64,000 nucleotides of DNA from Labia minor (Eukaryota; Arthropoda; Insecta; Dermaptera; Spongiphoridae). The DNA is taken from contig OY720350.1 of NCBI GenBank assembly GCA_963082975.1, forward strand, positions 21,981,875-22,045,874, read 5' to 3'. The position numbers and the translations under genes were made by a program. Below the pieces are notes generated by a model. It was not told the origin of the DNA. It saw only the letters and a program-made list of their open reading frames with translations, and searched no databases. Shown here in pieces: positions 60,251-64,000 of this stretch (position 1 is its first letter; every line of letters starts with the position of its first letter).

Positions 60251-60563
60251 TTAAAATCGAATTTCATTTTTTCACGTAGCCAGGGAAGAGGCAGGGGGGG
60301 ATTCGGGAGCTTCAGTTCCCACACATAAAATCTATTTTTTTCTAAATTTTCTTAAGTTTAATTTTTTCAAATTATTCTACCACTACGGGCGGACGAAAAG
60401 CTTTCGACATCTTAAAGTAGTTTATTATAAATAACTCCTTTATTATTAAGTTTAGGCAAAAATGAATATAATGAAACATTTAGTAAATGAGATTTCCTAT
60501 AAATTTAATACGATAGTATGATAATTCTCATAAAAATCGGAATTTATAAAGAAATTCAATAAA

Positions 60564-61336
60564 ATGTGTTTTGACACCTCTTTAAACTACTTATGGTCCC
60601 ATCTTGTCCAAAAACAATCCAATCCCCGCCCATCATTCCAAAAAAAACATCTAAATATCAAATCCCAAGATAATATCTCATTTCGTTTAGACTTAATTTT
60701 GGTAACGAACGACCGGAAAGTTTCTGATATTTGTCTCAAAAATAATATACCTTTAAGTCTACCTAGAATTTGTTCTCGACAAACAATGAGTGCCAAGTGA
60801 TTCGATTGAAGAATATTTTAAAAGATCAATCTTTATCTCTTTTCTTGAGCAAACAATCGAATCCTTGGACAGTAAATTTTTAAAACATGAAGGTTTATTA
60901 TACCCATTTCAGATGCTTATAAATGATAAAGATGATATTTTTTTTTGATGATAGCCTAGAAAATTTAGCAAAATTTTATGGCCTAGTCCCAGATGGGGAA
61001 ACCACAAAAGGAGAATTCACTCTTTGGAATCAATTTATTTCAGGGAAAGAATTAAAAAATTCCATTGAAGCATTAGATATATGTAATCCTGAAATGTTCC
61101 CTATGGTACATAATCTGATTACAATAATGGCTACACTACCTGTGACGACTTGCTCTTGTGAAAGATCCTTTTCCTCACTTAAGCATTTAAAATCTTATAC
61201 AAGAAACAGTACTGGCGAAGACCGTTTAAATGGGCTAGCCTTAATGAATATTCATTTTAATGTTTCTATTTCTTCGGAGGAAATATTGGATGAGCTTGCC
61301 AAAAAACCAAGAAGAATAGACATTAGATTAAAATAA
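60564..61336 (+). pseudogene. hAT transposase C-terminal part
   Basis: Reading 60564-60800 gives MCFDTSLNYLWSHL and ends near LPRICSRQT. Then, with at least two frame breaks, SIEEYFKRSIF and FLKHEGLLYPFQ lead into an open frame 60923-61336. That frame has the hAT dimerisation signature: LVTTCSCERSFSSL-type text (here LPVTTCSCERSFSSLKHLKS), NGLALMNIHFN and the end LAKKPRRIDIRLK. It belongs to the DUF4371/ZMYM-like hAT group. Catalytic DDE residues are not all present. The same 5' text occurs inverted at 37311-37580 and 49135-49362. Confidence 0.8.
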
Positions 61337-62006
61337 TATATCAATGATGGTACGTATATTAGATATACATGTATTAATATTTATTGTTAGAAAAAAAAAA
61401 CAGTCTTTCTTGTTCCAGATGTTTCAGATTAATTTATTTTTTATCAATTGTGTTGGACATTATTTTTGAGACAAATAGCAGAAACTTTTTTGAATATTAC
61501 TGAAAAATGATTCTCAGAATCTTTCCGCATATTTTCAAGTGTAGATTTAATATTTTTTGCACTATTAAGAGCAAGACTTAAATCTATATTGATAGTTTGA
61601 AGAAATTTACTAAATGGTAGAGTGATTTCAAAAACAGAGTTAGTCGCAGACCCGGTCGCAGTGTGATCTTTTGTGATTTATTTTTATATTTATTAATTAT
61701 TGTTCTAATATGTTATCTGATATTATCTATTGTTTATATTTATATTTATTTTTATATTTATATTTATATTTTTTTTTCAAATAAATGTTGTTTATATAGA
61801 CATTGGATAATTATTTTTATATTCCTCATTTTTGTAATAATTTTCTTAATTAATCCTATGGATACGGCTAAATGGGCAAATAAAAAGGCAAAAGGCGCGC
61901 ACGAGCGAGTTGGGGGGGAACCCGGTGGGGGGGGGAAACCCGGGGAGCGGCTAGTCAAAACCCCCCCCCCCCAGGATCAAATCCTGGTTGCGCCACTGCT
62001 TAGAAT

Positions 62007-63060
62007 TAATCAAAGAATCAACTGGCGAAGTTTCATCAAATTCTGTGAGGTGTAGGGGGATCGTATATATACCAATAATTATTTTGAGGATAAAAAAACA
62101 ATTTTTTCTATAAATTAATGTTAATTTATATTTTTTTAAATGCCATTTGGAAATAAATAATAGCTTTGTATACATACCTAAGAGTCTTGTAAGTTTCATA
62201 TTTTTGTTAGATATTTGATTAATTGCCATAAGAAATCGGTAATTGGCCATTTCGGAATCGAACGAAAGCACCACAGACCATCAACAAGACTGGACACCTG
62301 GACACGCCCATACATTCCTCTGAAGCCTTATTTGGCGCCCCCTAGGTATTACCCGGAGCAACTTGATGGAAAAGTGGGTGGGGGGAGTGATGGGCTTTTT
62401 GAATTTATTTAGAATTTGGCGCCATCTATTGACCTCCCTCGTAACTACCTGATGTAAATCTTTTGGGGTGGGGGAGCTTATTGGGCTTTTTAAATTTAAT
62501 TTTTTTTGAAGGAATAATTGAAATGAAAAAAAATTGTGAAAATTTCAGTCAAATGAAAAATTATTTATTAAACTGACATTTCTTCAAAAAATTTTTATTT
62601 TTTGATATTTTTGCTGAAACGTTGGTTTTATCTCCAAATAAGTAATTTTTCATTTAACAGGAATATTCACAATTTTTAAATTGAAGCTAGGAAATTTACA
62701 CATATAAATGAAAAGAGTAATGTTTTATAATTTATAAGTAATATATTTATTTAAAGAAGGATAAAAAATAAAATAAATTATGTATTATGTATTATATATT
62801 ATCTATTACTTAGAACATTACTATTTTCATCTAGCTGTATAAATTAAATAATAACAATTCAAAAATTGTCAAATTTTTGCACAAGCGAAAAACAATATGT
62901 TAAAAAGATATGTTTAATAGTGAGATCACCACATAATTTGTAAATATAATTTTATAATTTTTATTAATTTTCAAATAAATATTGTTTATATAAATAAAAC
63001 ATTATTCGTTTCTTTTAGATATGTTAATTATATAACAAGATTGTAGAAAATTTTCAGTTT
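62007..63060. repeat. Right end of segmental duplication B
   Basis: Matches 40536-41600 closely, including GGCGCCATCTATTGACCTCC and a fold-back MITE (62525-62680). No gene. Homology stops near GATTGTAGAAAATTTTCAGT. Confidence 0.85.
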
Positions 63061-64000
63061 TCAAATAAATAAATAAACTTGTGTGTGTGTGTCTGTGTGA
63101 TTTTTTTTTTTTTTTTTTGAAGTGATATTTTTTATTGTCAATTTATTCAAAAAAATATCAATATGAGGTTTTATTTACAAAATTCCCTTATAAAAAACAC
63201 TTATAAAATTAATACCTCCTTCATTTTTAAATATAAAATAAAAAATATTCAAATAATACAAGAATAAATAAATCTTATCTTCTTATACGAGTAAAAAGTG
63301 TATATATATATAGCCATGGGTTCTCAAAAACCGCTCTAACGATTTTTTTCTTCTTTATAATTTTACATTATAATAATACTAATTACAGTAGTTATAATAT
63401 ATGGGGAATTTTCAACTTTGACCGCCGATTTGACCATGTTCCCAAAGGAATTTTAAAAAACCAAGACCACTTTACATTTACACATTTTAAGCTCTAATCG
63501 AATCCTAAATCAAAATTTAAAAAATCGAAAAACAGACACACAGATTTATAGATTTTATAAACGAACATTTATACAATTTATTTTAATTAATTTGAAACAT
63601 TTTAGGAAACAAATTTTTATTGGTTCCTTTTTAGAAATCCCATTTAACAATTAAAATAAATAATTAAAAAATTCTAAAATTTTTAAAGTATATAAAAATA
63701 AATTGTATAAATTGGTTAAAGGGTCGAGTGATAGTTCGGTGTCCCACAGGTATATTTTTTATATCAACACGCCTACTTTTCTGTTTGTATGTTACCTATT
63801 ATTTGAATGGCGATTCGGTGAATGGTTAATGGTTAATTAACGATCCATATAACATTATCGACTGGGCCGCTACCATAAGGAGTCTTCTCTTGCTCTGACT
63901 AGGGCCACCGGTATTTGCCATTAGACTCTAAAAAATAATAATATTAAATTGTATATAAATTTAAAAATTACAATATTTGAATTAAATTTTAACTTGCCTT
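63061..64000. repeat. R1 tail and R2 module
   Basis: A TG/T-rich microsatellite (63081-63118) is followed by a copy of 45185-45640 and the R2 module (63368-63935), with the LINE scrap on the minus strand near 63838-63935. No gene. Confidence 0.65.

Larger units (their letters stand above)
59343..61998 (+). mobile_element. hAT transposon, 2.66 kb, TSD CTTAGAAT, internally deleted
   Basis: Ends CAGTGGCACAACCAGG and CCTGGTTGCGCCACTG. CTTAGAAT is duplicated at 59335-59342 and 61999-62006, and copy A (about 40535) has the single empty site. The first 80 bases of the left end are repeated in tandem (59343 and 59424). Parts: two 5' transposase exons (59888-59941, 60001-60085), a piggyBac-type MITE (60120-60250), a C-terminal transposase frame (60564-61336). 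A GC-rich piece at 59580-59880 is unassigned. Confidence 0.92.
54690..63060. repeat. Segmental duplication copy B (about 8.4 kb)
   Basis: Second copy of 33565-41600, same orientation, about 21 kb away. Copy-specific insertions are 55340-56405, 57084-58283 and 59343-61998. Copy-specific deletions correspond to about 34418-35980 and 36112-36328 of copy A. Confidence 0.9.

Overview
The window is very AT-rich (roughly three quarters A+T by eye) eukaryotic DNA. Genes are split by GT-AG introns, C2H2 zinc-finger genes are present, and most of the sequence is layered transposable-element debris. The mix of elements (hAT elements with 8-bp target duplications, RTE- and R1/Jockey-like LINE scraps, Helitron tails, a MULE, a piggyBac-type MITE) and a ciliary gene suggest an invertebrate, most likely an arthropod. 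I cannot name the species.

Layout. 1-10.6 kb: repeat modules, a tandem array, Helitron 3' ends, two hAT elements and a dead RTE LINE. 10.8-12.2 kb: first member (ZF-1) of a two-exon C2H2 family, damaged. 12.6-21.8 kb: more modules, a tRNA-like sequence, an LTR-like fossil and a 1.35-kb MULE-like element. 21.86-27.78 kb (+): ten exons of a coiled-coil protein that I read as the C-terminal half of the axonemal protein CFAP43, with several frame breaks. 28.2-28.5 kb (+): a possible small membrane-protein gene. 29.05-36.52 kb (-): ten exons of HADHA, the mitochondrial trifunctional enzyme alpha subunit, lacking only the first exon(s). Its NAD-binding exons are degraded and one carries a 31-bp frameshifting duplication. 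42.1-47.6 kb: two intact zinc-finger genes (ZF-2, ZF-4) around a truncated one (ZF-3). 48-54 kb: inverted copies of the repeat modules and an LTR fossil. 54.7-63.06 kb: a direct duplication of 33.57-41.6 kb that carries a second copy of HADHA exon 2. 63.1-64 kb: repeat modules again.

CFAP43 and HADHA converge, with 3' ends about 1.3 kb apart. The roughly 8-kb segmental duplication works as a clock: two large hAT elements and a 1.2-kb inverted-repeat element sit in only one copy, so they moved after it. The second exon-2 copy cannot be spliced together with the first without shifting frame, because the exon is 104 nt long.

The most interesting system is the zinc-finger family. It has a conserved first exon, a conserved non-classical N-terminal finger and near-identical finger scaffolds, while the helix positions that would contact DNA vary. 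It is spread inside repeats, which resembles repeat-targeting KRAB-ZNF-like families. Frame breaks recur in CFAP43, HADHA, ZF-1 and the small gene, so either real gene decay or uncorrected base-level assembly error must be considered.
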